Under the pieces are notes generated by a model. The model was given only the letters and a program-made list of their open reading frames with translations, searched no databases and was not told the origin of the DNA. Position numbers and translations under genes: made by a program. Below, piece by piece: positions 17,288-26,581 of a stretch of DNA of 58,370 bases (position 1 is the first letter of the stretch; the number at the start of each line of letters is the position of its first letter). The DNA comes from JAZKDW01 sp040387375 (lineage in GTDB: Bacteria > Pseudomonadota > Gammaproteobacteria > Burkholderiales > Burkholderiaceae_D): assembly GCA_040387375.1 (NCBI GenBank), contig JAZKDW010000059.1, forward strand, positions 1 to 58,370, written 5' to 3'.

Positions 17288-17771
17288 GATACGACGCATC
17301 GGCAGCACGAGCGGCCGCGATCTCATTTTCATAACGGTCGCCCACTGCCAGCAGCATTTCCTTGGTGTAGTAAAGGTCACCACGCTTTTCGCCGTGGTAT
17401 TCAAGGATATGCGTCTCGACAATCGAATCGACCGGACAGGATTCTTCGCAAAAACCGCAGAAAATGCACTTGGTCAGATCGATGTCATAACGTGTGGTGC
17501 GGCGCGAGCCGTCATCACGCTGCTCGGATTCAATCGTGATCGCCAGTGCCGGGCACACGGCTTCGCACAGTTTGCAGGCGATGCAGCGCTCTTCGCCATT
17601 CGGATAACGGCGCAGTGCATGCAGGCCGCGAAAACGCGGCGACTGCGGTGTTTTTTCCTCTGGAAATTGCACCGTGATTTTACGCGCGAACATGTAGCGC
17701 CCGGTCAGCGCCAGCCCTTTTAATAACTCCCGGAGCATCAAGCTACCGAAAAAATCTTTAATGGCTTCCAT
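17283..17771 (-). CDS. nuoI: NADH-quinone oxidoreductase subunit I
   Basis: Peripheral-arm subunit of complex I that carries two 4Fe-4S clusters (N6a and N6b) linking NuoG to NuoB. Both 8Fe ferredoxin motifs are intact: RCIACKLCEAVCP and KCIFCGFCEESCP. With the ATG at 17771 (MEAIKDFFGS) the product is 162 residues, the usual length; the eight-codon extension upstream overlaps the approach to nuoH and is not family-like. It follows nuoH by 24 bp. Confidence 0.95.
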   Translation of the reverse strand: MEAIKDFFGSLMLRELLKGLALTGRYMFARKITVQFPEEKTPQSPRFRGLHALRRYPNGEERCIACKLCEAVCPALAITIESEQRDDGSRRTTRYDIDLTKCIFCGFCEESCPVDSIVETHILEYHGEKRGDLYYTKEMLLAVGDRYENEIAAARAADASYR

Positions 17772-17795
17772 TTGATTCCAGCCTCTTGCTTTCAA

Positions 17796-18869
17796 TTACT
17801 TCCAAATATTGAATGACGTCTGCATCCATACAGCCACAATCACCAGATACGCCAGCGTGAGCGGAATGAATACCTTCCAGCCCAGACGCATGATCTGATC
17901 GTAGCGATAACGCGGGAATGACGCGCGCACCCAGATGAATATCGATACAACCAGGAATGTCTTGATTCCCAGCCAGATCCAGCCCGGTATCCAGTTCAGC
18001 AGGAACGAATTGACCGGTGCATCCCATCCGCCCAGGAACATCAGCGATGCCAGCGCGGAAATCAGGATCATGTTGGCGTATTCCGCCAGGAAGAACATGG
18101 CGAACGACATGCCTGAATATTCGACCATGTGGCCGGCGACGATTTCCGATTCCCCTTCGACCACGTCGAACGGATGCCGGTTGGTTTCGGCAATGCCCGA
18201 GATCACATAGATCACGAAGACAGGCAACAGGGGCAGCCAGTTCCAGGACAGGAAATTCAATCCCATGTCGGCAAAATATCCCCGCGTCTGCACCAGGACG
18301 ATATCGGTGAAGTTCAGGCTGCCGGATACCATCAGTACGATCACCAGCACAAAACCCATGGCAATTTCGTAAGACACCATCTGCGCCGAGGCGCGCATCG
18401 CACCGAGGAAGGCATATTTCGAGTTCGATGCCCAGCCGGCGATGATGACACCATACACTTCCAGCGACATGATGGCCATCGCAAACAGCAGGCCGGCGTT
18501 GACATTGGCCAGTGCCTTTTCGGGGCCGAACGGGATGATCGCCCATGCGACCAGCGCCGGCATGATGGTCATGACCGGTGCAATCACGAACAAGGCTTTG
18601 CTGGCTTTTGCCGGGACGATGATTTCCTTCAGCAGCAGCTTCAATGCATCGGCAATCGGTTGCAGCAATCCTGCGGGGCCGACACGGTTCGGGCCGATGC
18701 GGACATGCATCCAGCCGATCATCTTGCGTTCCCACAGCGTCAGATAGGCAACGCAACCCATGATCGGCAGCACGAGCCCGATGATTTTTGCGAGATTCCA
18801 TACCAGCGGCCAGAGAAAACCGAACCAGCTTGAGCCAGTCGCATGGATGGACACGAGCATTTGATCCAT
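17796..18869 (-). CDS. nuoH: NADH-quinone oxidoreductase subunit H
   Basis: Membrane subunit H of complex I (ND1 homologue), 357 residues with about eight helices. It forms much of the quinone chamber and the E-channel. Seen: the long cytoplasmic loop with EGESEIVAGHMVEYSG, whose glutamates are essential in the family, and RIGPNRVGPAGLLQPIADA near residue 57. Its ATG overlaps the nuoG stop (TAATG at 18867-18871), indicating translational coupling. Confidence 0.96.
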   Translation of the reverse strand: MDQMLVSIHATGSSWFGFLWPLVWNLAKIIGLVLPIMGCVAYLTLWERKMIGWMHVRIGPNRVGPAGLLQPIADALKLLLKEIIVPAKASKALFVIAPVMTIMPALVAWAIIPFGPEKALANVNAGLLFAMAIMSLEVYGVIIAGWASNSKYAFLGAMRASAQMVSYEIAMGFVLVIVLMVSGSLNFTDIVLVQTRGYFADMGLNFLSWNWLPLLPVFVIYVISGIAETNRHPFDVVEGESEIVAGHMVEYSGMSFAMFFLAEYANMILISALASLMFLGGWDAPVNSFLLNWIPGWIWLGIKTFLVVSIFIWVRASFPRYRYDQIMRLGWKVFIPLTLAYLVIVAVWMQTSFNIWK

Positions 18870-21211
18870 TACGCCTTCTCCACCAGGATTGAACCGAACA
18901 TCGGACCTAAGGTTCTGGTCGAGACATGCGCGGCGGCGACACGCACCACGCTGTCCGGCAAGCTGCCATCAATGCCTGCCGCCAGAATCGCACTGCCCTC
19001 GCCTTGCGTGACTTTCACTTGCGCGCCATCGGCAACACCGAGCTTTTGCGCCAGCGCCGCCGATATCCACGCTTTTGGCGCGGCGGCGTCATTGGTCTGC
19101 TGCAAAGACGGGGAGCGGCGCACGATCGCATCGCTTGCATAGATCGGCACCGGTGCAATGCGTTCCAGTTGCGATCCATCCGTTGCGCCAGCCTGCGCTT
19201 GAGGCATCAGACCGGTCACATTGTTCAGACGCGCGGCAAGGTCGGCATCGGCCGCCGTTGCTGCCGCGAGGACTTCGCCGCGAATCGACTCGGAAGTGTC
19301 GTAGTCGAATCCTGGCAGGCTTAACAGATTGCCGAGCACACGCAGGACTTTCCAGCCCGGGCGCGTCTCGCCCAGCGGCTTGACGGAACCGTTGAAACTC
19401 TGTGCACGACCTTCGCAATTGACGAAGGTGCCGGCGGTTTCGGAAAACGGCGCGATCGGCAACAGCACATCGGCGAAATCCATGCCGTGCTGGTAGGCGG
19501 ACAGCACAACGACCATGTCGGCCTGGTCCAGCGCGCGGCGTGCCAGTTGCGGATCGTGGCAATCCAGTTCAGGCTCTGCGTTCAGCAGCAGATACGCCTT
19601 GCGTGGCTGCGCGAACAATTGCAGCGCATTCGTCGCGCCATTGGCGGGCAACGCGTTTGCCAGGTAACCGCCGACGGTATTTGCCGCTTCGGTCAGATAG
19701 CCGAATTTTGCATCGGTGTTTTGCGCGATCCACTGCGCGGCCGCATGCAATTGCGAGGCCTGCGGATGTTGTGCCGCGGCGTTGCCGAGGAAAACCGCTT
19801 TCGATTCGCCGGACAACAGGCTGGCGGCGGTTTGTTTCGCTTCGGCCGATGGCGTCACCTTCTCGAATCCGGCCGGCGCCGCAATATTTTTTGCCTCGGC
19901 GACAGCGGCAATCACTTCACCCAGCGCAGCCAGCCATGCCGACGGCGCCTTGATCATCTTGTTCGCAACCGGCATCAGCAAATCGTCATCGCTCGCATGC
20001 AGGAGGTTCAGTTTTGCGCCGTGCTTGAGCGCCAGGCGCAGGCGCGCCGCCAGCAACGGATGATCCTTGCGCAGGAAAGAACCGATCACGAAGACACGCT
20101 TCAACTGGCTGAATTCGGCAATCGACATGCCCAGCCATGGAGTGACTTTGCCATCGAGCGAAAAATCGGATTGACGCAGGCGGAAGTCGACATTCTCGGA
20201 ACCGATGCCGCGCACCAGCTTTTGCAGCAATGACAGTTCTTCCAGCGTCGAATTTGGCGTTGCCAGCGCGGCAATCGCATCGGCGCCGTGTTCATGACGG
20301 ATATTGCGCAATCCATGCGCGACATATTCCAGCGCGGTCTGCCAGTCGGTCTGCTGCCACTTGCCGTCCTGCTTGATCATCGGCGAGGTCAGGCGGTCTT
20401 CGGTGTTCAGGCCTTCATACGAGAAGCGGTCCTTGTCGGACAGCCAGCATTCATTGACGGCCTCGTTTTCCAGAGGCAGCACACGCATCACCCTGGCACC
20501 CTTGACCTGGACAATCAGGTTGGATCCCAGGCCGTCATGCGGACTGACTGACTTGCGGCGCGACAGCTCCCAGGTACGTGCGCTGTAACGGAACGGCTTG
20601 GAGGTCAAGGCACCGACCGGGCACAGGTCGATCATGTTGCCCGACAGTTCGGAGTCGACGGTCTTGCCGACGAAGGACGTGATTTCCGCGTGTTCACCAC
20701 GACCCAGCATGCCGAATTCCATCACACCTGCGATCTCCTGGCCGAAACGCACGCAGCGTGTGCAGTGAATGCAGCGGCTCATCTCTTTCATGGAAATCAG
20801 CGGGCCCGCATCCTTGGGCGTGACAACGCGTTTTTCCTCTTCGTAGCGCGACGACGAGGCGCCGTAACCGACCGCCAGATCCTGCAACTGGCATTCGCCG
20901 CCCTGATCGCAGATTGGGCAATCGAGCGGATGATTGATCAGCAAGAATTCCATCACGCCTTTTTGCGCCTTGACCGCCCGTTCGCTATTGGAGCGCACGA
21001 TCATGCCTGCCGTGACCGGTGTTGCGCACGCGGGCAAGGGTTTCGGCGCCTTTTCGACCTCGACCAGGCACATGCGGCAGTTGGCCGCAATGGACAATTT
21101 TTTGTGATAGCAAAAATGCGGTATGTAGGTGCCAATCTTGTTGGCAGCATCCATCACCATGCTGCCTGGTGGCACCTCGACTTTTTTGCCGTCTATTTCG
21201 ATTTCAACCAT
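18869..21211 (-). CDS. nuoG: NADH-quinone oxidoreductase subunit G
   Basis: Largest peripheral subunit of complex I, 780 residues. The N-terminal 200 residues hold the Fe-S ligands: the 2Fe-2S motif in YIPHFCYHKKL...NCRMCLVEVE, the His/Cys ligand segment HPLDCPICDQGGECQLQD, and MSRCIHCTRCVRFG for 4Fe-4S clusters. The remainder is a molybdopterin-oxidoreductase-like domain that in complex I has no molybdenum cofactor. The middle and C-terminal region is Ala-rich. It is followed by an overlapping nuoH and lies 68 bp after nuoF. Confidence 0.96.
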   Translation of the reverse strand: MVEIEIDGKKVEVPPGSMVMDAANKIGTYIPHFCYHKKLSIAANCRMCLVEVEKAPKPLPACATPVTAGMIVRSNSERAVKAQKGVMEFLLINHPLDCPICDQGGECQLQDLAVGYGASSSRYEEEKRVVTPKDAGPLISMKEMSRCIHCTRCVRFGQEIAGVMEFGMLGRGEHAEITSFVGKTVDSELSGNMIDLCPVGALTSKPFRYSARTWELSRRKSVSPHDGLGSNLIVQVKGARVMRVLPLENEAVNECWLSDKDRFSYEGLNTEDRLTSPMIKQDGKWQQTDWQTALEYVAHGLRNIRHEHGADAIAALATPNSTLEELSLLQKLVRGIGSENVDFRLRQSDFSLDGKVTPWLGMSIAEFSQLKRVFVIGSFLRKDHPLLAARLRLALKHGAKLNLLHASDDDLLMPVANKMIKAPSAWLAALGEVIAAVAEAKNIAAPAGFEKVTPSAEAKQTAASLLSGESKAVFLGNAAAQHPQASQLHAAAQWIAQNTDAKFGYLTEAANTVGGYLANALPANGATNALQLFAQPRKAYLLLNAEPELDCHDPQLARRALDQADMVVVLSAYQHGMDFADVLLPIAPFSETAGTFVNCEGRAQSFNGSVKPLGETRPGWKVLRVLGNLLSLPGFDYDTSESIRGEVLAAATAADADLAARLNNVTGLMPQAQAGATDGSQLERIAPVPIYASDAIVRRSPSLQQTNDAAAPKAWISAALAQKLGVADGAQVKVTQGEGSAILAAGIDGSLPDSVVRVAAAHVSTRTLGPMFGSILVEKA

Positions 21212-21279
21212 GGCTTTGCTTTTTTGCCTCAGTATTCCCGGTTACGTTTGAAGGTTCACTCACGCAACCGGCTGCTGAC

Positions 21280-22575
21280 TTAAATGTAAGTGGGCACCAA
21301 GCAACGTTTGTGCTCGATGTGGTATTCAAATTCTTCGGTAAAATTCTTGATCATCGCGCGCACCGGCATTGCTGCCGCATCACCCAGCGCGCAAATCGTG
21401 CGGCCCTGGATATTGTCGGCGATCGAATTCAGTAAATCCAGATCGTCGGGACGGCCCAGACCGTGTTCGATACGATGCACCATCCGGTACAGCCAGCCGG
21501 TGCCTTCGCGGCACGGTGTGCACTGGCCGCAGGATTCTTCGTAATAAAAATACGACAAGCGCAGCAGCGAACGCACCATGCAGCGTGTTTCATCCATCAC
21601 GATCACGGCGCCCGAACCGAGCATCGAACCGGCTTTTGCAATCGAGTCGTAATCCATGTCGGTCGCCATCATGACGTCGCCCGTGAGTACCGGCATCGAC
21701 GACCCGCCCGGGATCACGGCCTTGATTTTTTTGCCATCGCGCATGCCGCCGGCCAGTTCCAGCAGGTCCGCAAACGGCGTACCCAAAGGCACTTCGTAAT
21801 TGCCTGGCAGGGCCACATCGCCGGACATTGAAAAAATCTTGGTGCCGCCGTTGTTCGGCCTGCCCAGTCCGGCATACGCTTCGCCGCCGAGCTTGAACAC
21901 GAACGGTACCGCGGCGAAGGTTTCGGTGTTATTGATCGTCGTCGGTTTGCCGTACAGGCCAAAGCTGGCGGGAAATGGCGGCTTGAAGCGCGGCTGGCCT
22001 TTTTTGCCTTCCAGCGACTCCAGCAGCGCTGTCTCTTCGCCGCAAATGTAGGCGCCGTAGCCATGGAATGCATGCAGCTGGAAATTGAACTCGCTGCCCG
22101 CGATGCCGTCGCCGAGCATGCCTGCCGCGCGTGCCTCTTCCAGCGCTTCTTCGAAACGTTCGTAGTCGGCCCAGATCTCGCCGTGGATATAGTTGTAGCC
22201 GACGGTGATCCCCATTGCATAGGCGCCGATGGCCATGCCCTCAATCAGCGCGTGCGGATTGTAGCGGATGATGTCGCGATCCTTGAATGTGCCCGGTTCA
22301 CCCTCGTCGGAATTGCAGACCAGGTATTTCTGTCCGGGGAACTGGCGTGGCATGAAACTCCACTTCAGGCCGGTTGGAAAACCGGCGCCGCCCCGGCCGC
22401 GCAATGAAGAAGCCTTCAGTTCGGCGATCACCTGCTCAGGCGTGATCTTGTCGTTCAGGATGCGCTTGAGCGACTCATAGCCGCCCCGCCTGACGTAGTC
22501 GGCCAGGTGCCAGTTCTGGCCATCGAGGCCAGCCATGATCAGCGGTTTGATATGGCGATTGTGCAAGCTGGTCAT
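21280..22575 (-). CDS. nuoF: NADH-quinone oxidoreductase subunit F
   Basis: NADH- and FMN-binding subunit of complex I, 431 residues. Seen: the NADH/FMN glycine loop LRGRGGAGFPTGLKW near residue 60, a second glycine-rich region HGYGAYICGEETALLESLEG, and the N3 4Fe-4S ligands in ESCGQCTPCREGT with a later cysteine in GRTICALGDAA. The ATG at 22575 is chosen: it overlaps the nuoE stop as ATGA (22572-22575), and the upstream extension merely re-reads nuoE in another frame. Confidence 0.96.
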   Translation of the reverse strand: MTSLHNRHIKPLIMAGLDGQNWHLADYVRRGGYESLKRILNDKITPEQVIAELKASSLRGRGGAGFPTGLKWSFMPRQFPGQKYLVCNSDEGEPGTFKDRDIIRYNPHALIEGMAIGAYAMGITVGYNYIHGEIWADYERFEEALEEARAAGMLGDGIAGSEFNFQLHAFHGYGAYICGEETALLESLEGKKGQPRFKPPFPASFGLYGKPTTINNTETFAAVPFVFKLGGEAYAGLGRPNNGGTKIFSMSGDVALPGNYEVPLGTPFADLLELAGGMRDGKKIKAVIPGGSSMPVLTGDVMMATDMDYDSIAKAGSMLGSGAVIVMDETRCMVRSLLRLSYFYYEESCGQCTPCREGTGWLYRMVHRIEHGLGRPDDLDLLNSIADNIQGRTICALGDAAAMPVRAMIKNFTEEFEYHIEHKRCLVPTYI

Positions 22576-23051
22576 TTTTTCAGCTCCTCCACCAGTGCAT
22601 CGATCTTGTCGTTGGTCATCCAGCTGCACATGCGCTTGTTGTTCACCAACAGCACCGGTGCATCGCCGCAGGCGCCCATGCACTCGCCCTCCATCAGCGT
22701 GAACTGGCCGTCCGGCGTGGTCTCACGGTAATCGATATCAAGCTTTTGTTTCAGATAATGGGCGGCCTTCTCGCCGCCTGACAATGCGCAGGGCAAATTG
22801 GTGCAGATGGTAATCTTGTGTTTGCCGATCGGACTGGTGTTGTACATCGCGTAGAACGTGGCGACTTCCTGCACCGCGATCGCCGGCATGCCGAGATAAT
22901 CCGCGATGTCCTGCATCAATTCCGGTGCGAGCCAACCCTTTTCATCCTGGGCAATGGCGAGCGCAGCCATGACCGCGGACTGCTTTTGGTCCGCAGGAAA
23001 TTTTGCGATTTCGCGATCGATTTTTTTGTACGCTTGCTCTGATAACAGCAT
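22572..23051 (-). CDS. nuoE: NADH-quinone oxidoreductase subunit E
   Basis: Thioredoxin-fold subunit of complex I carrying the 2Fe-2S cluster N1a, 159 residues. The four cysteine ligands are in CTNLPCALSG (about residue 84-89) and CMGACGDAP (about 124-128). An N-terminal helical region precedes the thioredoxin-like domain, as normal. The stop overlaps the nuoF start by four bases (ATGA), so the two should be translationally coupled. Confidence 0.95.
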   Translation of the reverse strand: MLLSEQAYKKIDREIAKFPADQKQSAVMAALAIAQDEKGWLAPELMQDIADYLGMPAIAVQEVATFYAMYNTSPIGKHKITICTNLPCALSGGEKAAHYLKQKLDIDYRETTPDGQFTLMEGECMGACGDAPVLLVNNKRMCSWMTNDKIDALVEELKK

Positions 23052-23093
23052 TATGTAAGCCTTAAGTACTGATGCCTTGACTACTGGCCCGCC

Positions 23094-24347
23094 TCAGCGG
23101 TCAATTTCACCAAACACGATATCCTGGGTGCCGATGATGGTTACTGCATCGGCAATCATGTGGCCTTTTGCCATCTCGTTCAATGCTTGCAGATGCGGAA
23201 AACCAGGAGCGCGGATTTTCAAGCGATAAGGCTTGTTGGCGCCATCGGAGATCAGGTAGATGCCGAACTCACCCTTCGGATGTTCGACTGCCGCATACGC
23301 TTCGCCCGGCGGCACATGCATGCCTTCGGTAAAGAGCTTGAAGTGATGGATCAGCTCTTCCATGTTCGACTTCATGTCGACCCGCGACGGCGGCGCCACC
23401 TTGTAGTTATCGATCATCACCGGGCCCGGATTGTTGCGCAACCACTCGACACATTGCTTGATGATGCGATTGGACTGCCGCATTTCCTCGACCCGCACCA
23501 GGTAACGATCGTAGCAGTCGCCATTGGTGCCAACCGGGATGTCAAAATCCAGCAAGTCGTACACTTCGTACGGCTGTTTCTTGCGCAAATCCCATTCAAT
23601 GCCGGAACCGCGCAGCATCGGGCCGGTAAAGCCCATCGCTTTCGCACGCTCGGGCGACACGACGCCGATACCGACCAGGCGCTGCTTCCAGATCCGGTTA
23701 TCGGTCAGCAGGGTTTCGTATTCGTCAACGTAGGTCGGGAAACGATTGGTGAAGTCTTCGATGAAGTCCAGCAGCGAGCCCTGGCGGTTCTCGTTGAGCT
23801 GGCTGATGGCCTTGGCGTTGCGCAGGATCGATGCCTTGTGCTTCGGCATGGCGTCCGGCAGATCACGATAGACACCGCCCGGCCGGTAATACGCAGCGTG
23901 CAGACGCGCGCCGGAAACGGCCTCGTAACAGTCCATCAGATCTTCGCGCTCGCGGAACGCATACAGGAACACGCCCATCGCACCGACGTCGAGCGCATGC
24001 GCGCCCAGCCATAGCAGATGGTTCAGCAAACGGGTAATCTCATCGAACATCACGCGGATGTATTGCGCGCGCAGCGGCACGTCGATACCCAGCAGCTTTT
24101 CGATGCTCATTACATACGCGTGCTCGTTGCACATCATCGACACGTAATCGAGACGGTCCATGTAGGGCACGGATTGCAGATAGGTCTTTTGCTCCGCCAG
24201 CTTTTCGGTTGCGCGATGCAACAGGCCGATATGGGGATCGGCGCGCTGGATGACTTCGCCATCGAGCTCCAGCACCAGACGCAAAACGCCGTGTGCGGCC
24301 GGATGCTGAGGACCAAAATTCAGCGTGTAGTTTTTAATTTCAGCCAT
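23094..24347 (-). CDS. nuoD: NADH-quinone oxidoreductase subunit D
   Basis: The 49-kDa-type subunit of complex I that forms the quinone-binding site with NuoB, 417 residues. Seen: GPQHPAAHGVLRL at the start, whose histidine lies in the quinone pocket, and the DYVSMMCNEHAYV segment with the region of the conserved tyrosine; the C-terminus ends in DIVFGEIDR, typical of the family. It is separate from nuoC (fused in E. coli), as in most betaproteobacteria. Its ATG overlaps the nuoC stop (TAATG). Confidence 0.96.
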   Translation of the reverse strand: MAEIKNYTLNFGPQHPAAHGVLRLVLELDGEVIQRADPHIGLLHRATEKLAEQKTYLQSVPYMDRLDYVSMMCNEHAYVMSIEKLLGIDVPLRAQYIRVMFDEITRLLNHLLWLGAHALDVGAMGVFLYAFREREDLMDCYEAVSGARLHAAYYRPGGVYRDLPDAMPKHKASILRNAKAISQLNENRQGSLLDFIEDFTNRFPTYVDEYETLLTDNRIWKQRLVGIGVVSPERAKAMGFTGPMLRGSGIEWDLRKKQPYEVYDLLDFDIPVGTNGDCYDRYLVRVEEMRQSNRIIKQCVEWLRNNPGPVMIDNYKVAPPSRVDMKSNMEELIHHFKLFTEGMHVPPGEAYAAVEHPKGEFGIYLISDGANKPYRLKIRAPGFPHLQALNEMAKGHMIADAVTIIGTQDIVFGEIDR

Positions 24348-24943
24348 TATTTCAATCCGTACTGTTCTTCACGAATCACGCGCGGCACATTTTCACGCGG
24401 CTCAATCGTTACGGGTTGGTAAATGACGCGTTTTTGCTCGGGATCGTAACGCATCTCGACATAACCTGTGACCGGGAAGTCCTTGCGGAACGGATAGCCG
24501 ATGAAGCCGTAGTCGGTCAGGATCCGGCGCAGGTCGTTGTGGCCTTCGAACAGGATGCCAAAAAAATCGAAGGCTTCGCGCTCATACCAGTTTGCCGTCG
24601 ACCAGATGTCATTCAGGGATGCGACGATCGGCATTTCATCGTCCGGCGCAAAAACACGCACACGCAAGCGCCAGTTATGCTCCATCGACAGCAGGTGGGA
24701 AACCACCGCAAAACGCGGACCATCCCAGGCGCCATCGCCGTAGGTCGAATAATCGACGCCGCACAAATCGATCAGCTCTTCGAAGCGCAAGTCGGCGTGA
24801 TCGCGCAGCACACGCATCGCTGACAGGTAATTGGACGCTTTAACCACAATGGTGACCTCGCCCAGGGCAACGGTCAGATCCTGAACATGATCGCCGAGCG
24901 CATTGCTCAAGGCGGCTTCAAGGATGTCAAGTTTCGTCGTCAT
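24347..24943 (-). CDS. nuoC: NADH-quinone oxidoreductase subunit C
   Basis: The 30-kDa-type scaffolding subunit of complex I, 198 residues. The family signature EREAFDFFGILFEGH and the following DLRRILTDYGFIGYPFRKDFP block are intact. It packs against NuoD, with which it is translationally coupled by the TAATG overlap at 24345-24349. It carries no cofactor. It lies 21 bp after nuoB. Confidence 0.96.
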   Translation of the reverse strand: MTTKLDILEAALSNALGDHVQDLTVALGEVTIVVKASNYLSAMRVLRDHADLRFEELIDLCGVDYSTYGDGAWDGPRFAVVSHLLSMEHNWRLRVRVFAPDDEMPIVASLNDIWSTANWYEREAFDFFGILFEGHNDLRRILTDYGFIGYPFRKDFPVTGYVEMRYDPEQKRVIYQPVTIEPRENVPRVIREEQYGLK

Positions 24944-24964
24944 ATGTTTTGTAAGACCACCCTC

Positions 24965-25441
24965 TCAACGTGCAATTGTGTTGGTACGCTTGATCTTGTT
25001 TTGCAATTGCATGATGCCGTAGAGCAGCGCCTCGGCGGTTGGCGGACAACCCGGAACGTAAATATCCACTGGAACGATACGATCGCATCCGCGCACGACC
25101 GAGTAGGAGTAATGATAATAACCGCCGCCATTGGCGCAGGAACCCATCGAGATGACCCAGCGCGGCTCGGCCATCTGGTCATATACCTTGCGCAGCGCTG
25201 GCGCCATCTTGTTGCACAGGGTGCCGGCAACAATCATCACGTCCGACTGCCGTGGCGATGGACGAAATACGACGCCAAAACGATCAAGGTCATAACGCGA
25301 TGCGCCTGCGTGCATCATTTCAACCGCGCAGCAAGCCAATCCAAATGTCATCGGCCACATGGAGCCGGTACGCGTCCAGTTGATCAGCTTGTCAGCCGTG
25401 GTGGTAACAAATCCTTCGTTCAGTACACCTTCAATTGACAT
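24965..25441 (-). CDS. nuoB: NADH-quinone oxidoreductase subunit B
   Basis: Subunit of complex I that holds the terminal 4Fe-4S cluster N2, which reduces ubiquinone; 158 residues. All four ligands are visible: the tandem Cys37-Cys38 in LACCAVEMMH, Cys102 in SMGSCANGGG and Cys132 in YVPGCPPTAE. The GGGYYHYSY segment is the conserved loop after Cys102. It begins 3 bp after nuoA stops, so the two genes are tightly coupled. Confidence 0.97.
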   Translation of the reverse strand: MSIEGVLNEGFVTTTADKLINWTRTGSMWPMTFGLACCAVEMMHAGASRYDLDRFGVVFRPSPRQSDVMIVAGTLCNKMAPALRKVYDQMAEPRWVISMGSCANGGGYYHYSYSVVRGCDRIVPVDIYVPGCPPTAEALLYGIMQLQNKIKRTNTIAR

Positions 25442-25444
25442 GGC

Positions 25445-25804
25445 CTATTCCCAATCCAGCGCACCCTTCTTCCAGATGTACCAGAATCCGACAACGAACT
25501 CGGCGATAAATATCGCCATCGTGACGAACCCGGCCCAACCAAGGTCGCGCATTGCAACGCCCCACGGGAAGAAAAATGCAGTTTCCAGATCAAACAAGAT
25601 AAATAAAATCGCAACCAGGTAATAACGCACATCGAACTTCATGCGCGCATCTTCGAATGCCTCGAAACCGCATTCGTACGGAGATGTTTTTGCGGCATCC
25701 GGCCGATGCGGGGCAAGCACACGACCCAGCACCTGCGGTGCAATACCCACGCCGATACCGACGAGAATAAATAAAAGAACAGGAAAGTAGTTTTCGAGGT
25801 TCAC
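25445..25804 (-). CDS. nuoA: NADH-quinone oxidoreductase subunit A
   Basis: First gene of the complex I operon, 119 residues, homologous to mitochondrial ND3. Three membrane helices are visible (about 7-27, 64-84, 91-111). The long loop between the first two contains SPYECGFEAFEDARMKFD, where the cysteine sits near the quinone site in the family. Upstream, between the tRNA-Leu terminator and this gene (25805-25868), must lie the nuo promoter unless transcription reads through from the tRNA; I found no clear -35/-10 pair there. Confidence 0.96.
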   Translation of the reverse strand: MNLENYFPVLLFILVGIGVGIAPQVLGRVLAPHRPDAAKTSPYECGFEAFEDARMKFDVRYYLVAILFILFDLETAFFFPWGVAMRDLGWAGFVTMAIFIAEFVVGFWYIWKKGALDWE

Positions 25805-25868
25805 GATTGATCACAATATGTTGAACAGACAGTTGAATCACGCAATGAAGAATTCAACAATTACTCGA

Positions 25869-25902
25869 TAAAAAGCCAGCGTAGGTACGTCCTTTGCTGG
25901 CC
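25869..25902 (-). terminator. terminator behind tRNA-Leu
   Basis: On the minus strand GCCAGC-N15-GCTGGC is followed by TTTTTATC. It sits 11 bases behind the tRNA 3' end and upstream of nuoA, so it should separate tRNA transcription from the nuo operon. Confidence 0.8.
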
Positions 25903-25912
25903 TTATTATTCA

Positions 25913-25997
25913 TGGTGCCGACGGCGAGACTCGAACTCGCACAGCTTTCGCCACTACCCCCTCAAGATAGCGTGTCTACCAATTTCACCACGTCGGC
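25913..25997 (-). tRNA. tRNA-Leu (anticodon GAG)
   Basis: An 85-base type II tRNA with a long variable arm. The acceptor stem GCCGACG pairs with CGTCGGC, followed by A and an encoded CCA. The D-arm carries GGTAGACACG. The anticodon stem CTATC/GGTAG closes loop TTGAGGG, giving anticodon GAG (codons CUC/CUU). The T-arm holds GAGTTCGAGTCTC. Its position between secG and nuoA is a conserved arrangement in betaproteobacteria. Confidence 0.96.
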
Positions 25998-26008
25998 ATA
26001 AGCCCAGT

Positions 26009-26037
26009 ATTTTAACCTGCCTGACACCTTTGTTCAA
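26009..26037 (-). promoter_or_regulatory. promoter of tRNA-Leu
   Basis: On the minus strand TTGAAC (26032-26037) and TAAAAT (26009-26014) are exactly 17 bp apart, and the -10 box ends 11 bases before the mature tRNA 5' end. This fits a housekeeping sigma-70 promoter. Confidence 0.75.
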
Positions 26038-26081
26038 TGTACTATTGCGCCCGCTTAAGGGTATAACGCCAACTATTTCAC

Positions 26082-26531
26082 TTATTTCGGGATTTGATTC
26101 GATTGACCCGATGTTCCAGCGCCGGCACCCGAGGAAGGTGCTGGGGCAGTTGCCGAACCAGCAGGCGCAGGGACGGGAACAGTTGCTCCCGGCGCTGGCA
26201 CAGCCGGCGTGGCCGGTGCGGTTCCTGCAGCCGGAGCCGCCGGTACCGCGGGCACAGGCAATTTATCCATCACACCGCCAGTATTACTGGCAGGGCGGTT
26301 GCCAAGATAGGCCAGCCCCAGGGTAGCGGCAAAGAATATTGCTGCCGCCACGCCAGTCGACTTGGACAGAAAGTTCGAGGATCCGGTTGCGCCGAACAGG
26401 CTGCCGGAAGCGCCAGAGCCGAAAGCGGCACCCATGTCGGCGCCCTTGCCATGCTGCAGCAGCACGAGGCCGATGATCGTCAGGGCGGACAACACCTGGA
26501 CGACAATGATGAGAGTAAGAAAAGTGTTCAT
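26082..26531 (-). CDS. secG: protein translocase subunit SecG
   Basis: Accessory subunit of the SecYEG protein-conducting channel, 149 residues. Two membrane helices (about 1-22 and 56-76) flank the conserved cytoplasmic loop HGKGADMGAAFGSGASGSLF. The C-terminal ~65 residues form an Ala/Pro/Val-rich low-complexity tail (repeats such as PAAPAAG, PAPGATVPVPAP) that is absent from the 110-residue E. coli protein; such tails are common in betaproteobacteria. It follows tpiA by 50 bp, the usual tpiA-secG order. Confidence 0.94.
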   Translation of the reverse strand: MNTFLTLIIVVQVLSALTIIGLVLLQHGKGADMGAAFGSGASGSLFGATGSSNFLSKSTGVAAAIFFAATLGLAYLGNRPASNTGGVMDKLPVPAVPAAPAAGTAPATPAVPAPGATVPVPAPAGSATAPAPSSGAGAGTSGQSNQIPK

Positions 26532-26581
26532 TTAATTAAAATTCCTGTCTTGGTTAATCCGTCTTGTGATTGCTGTCGTGT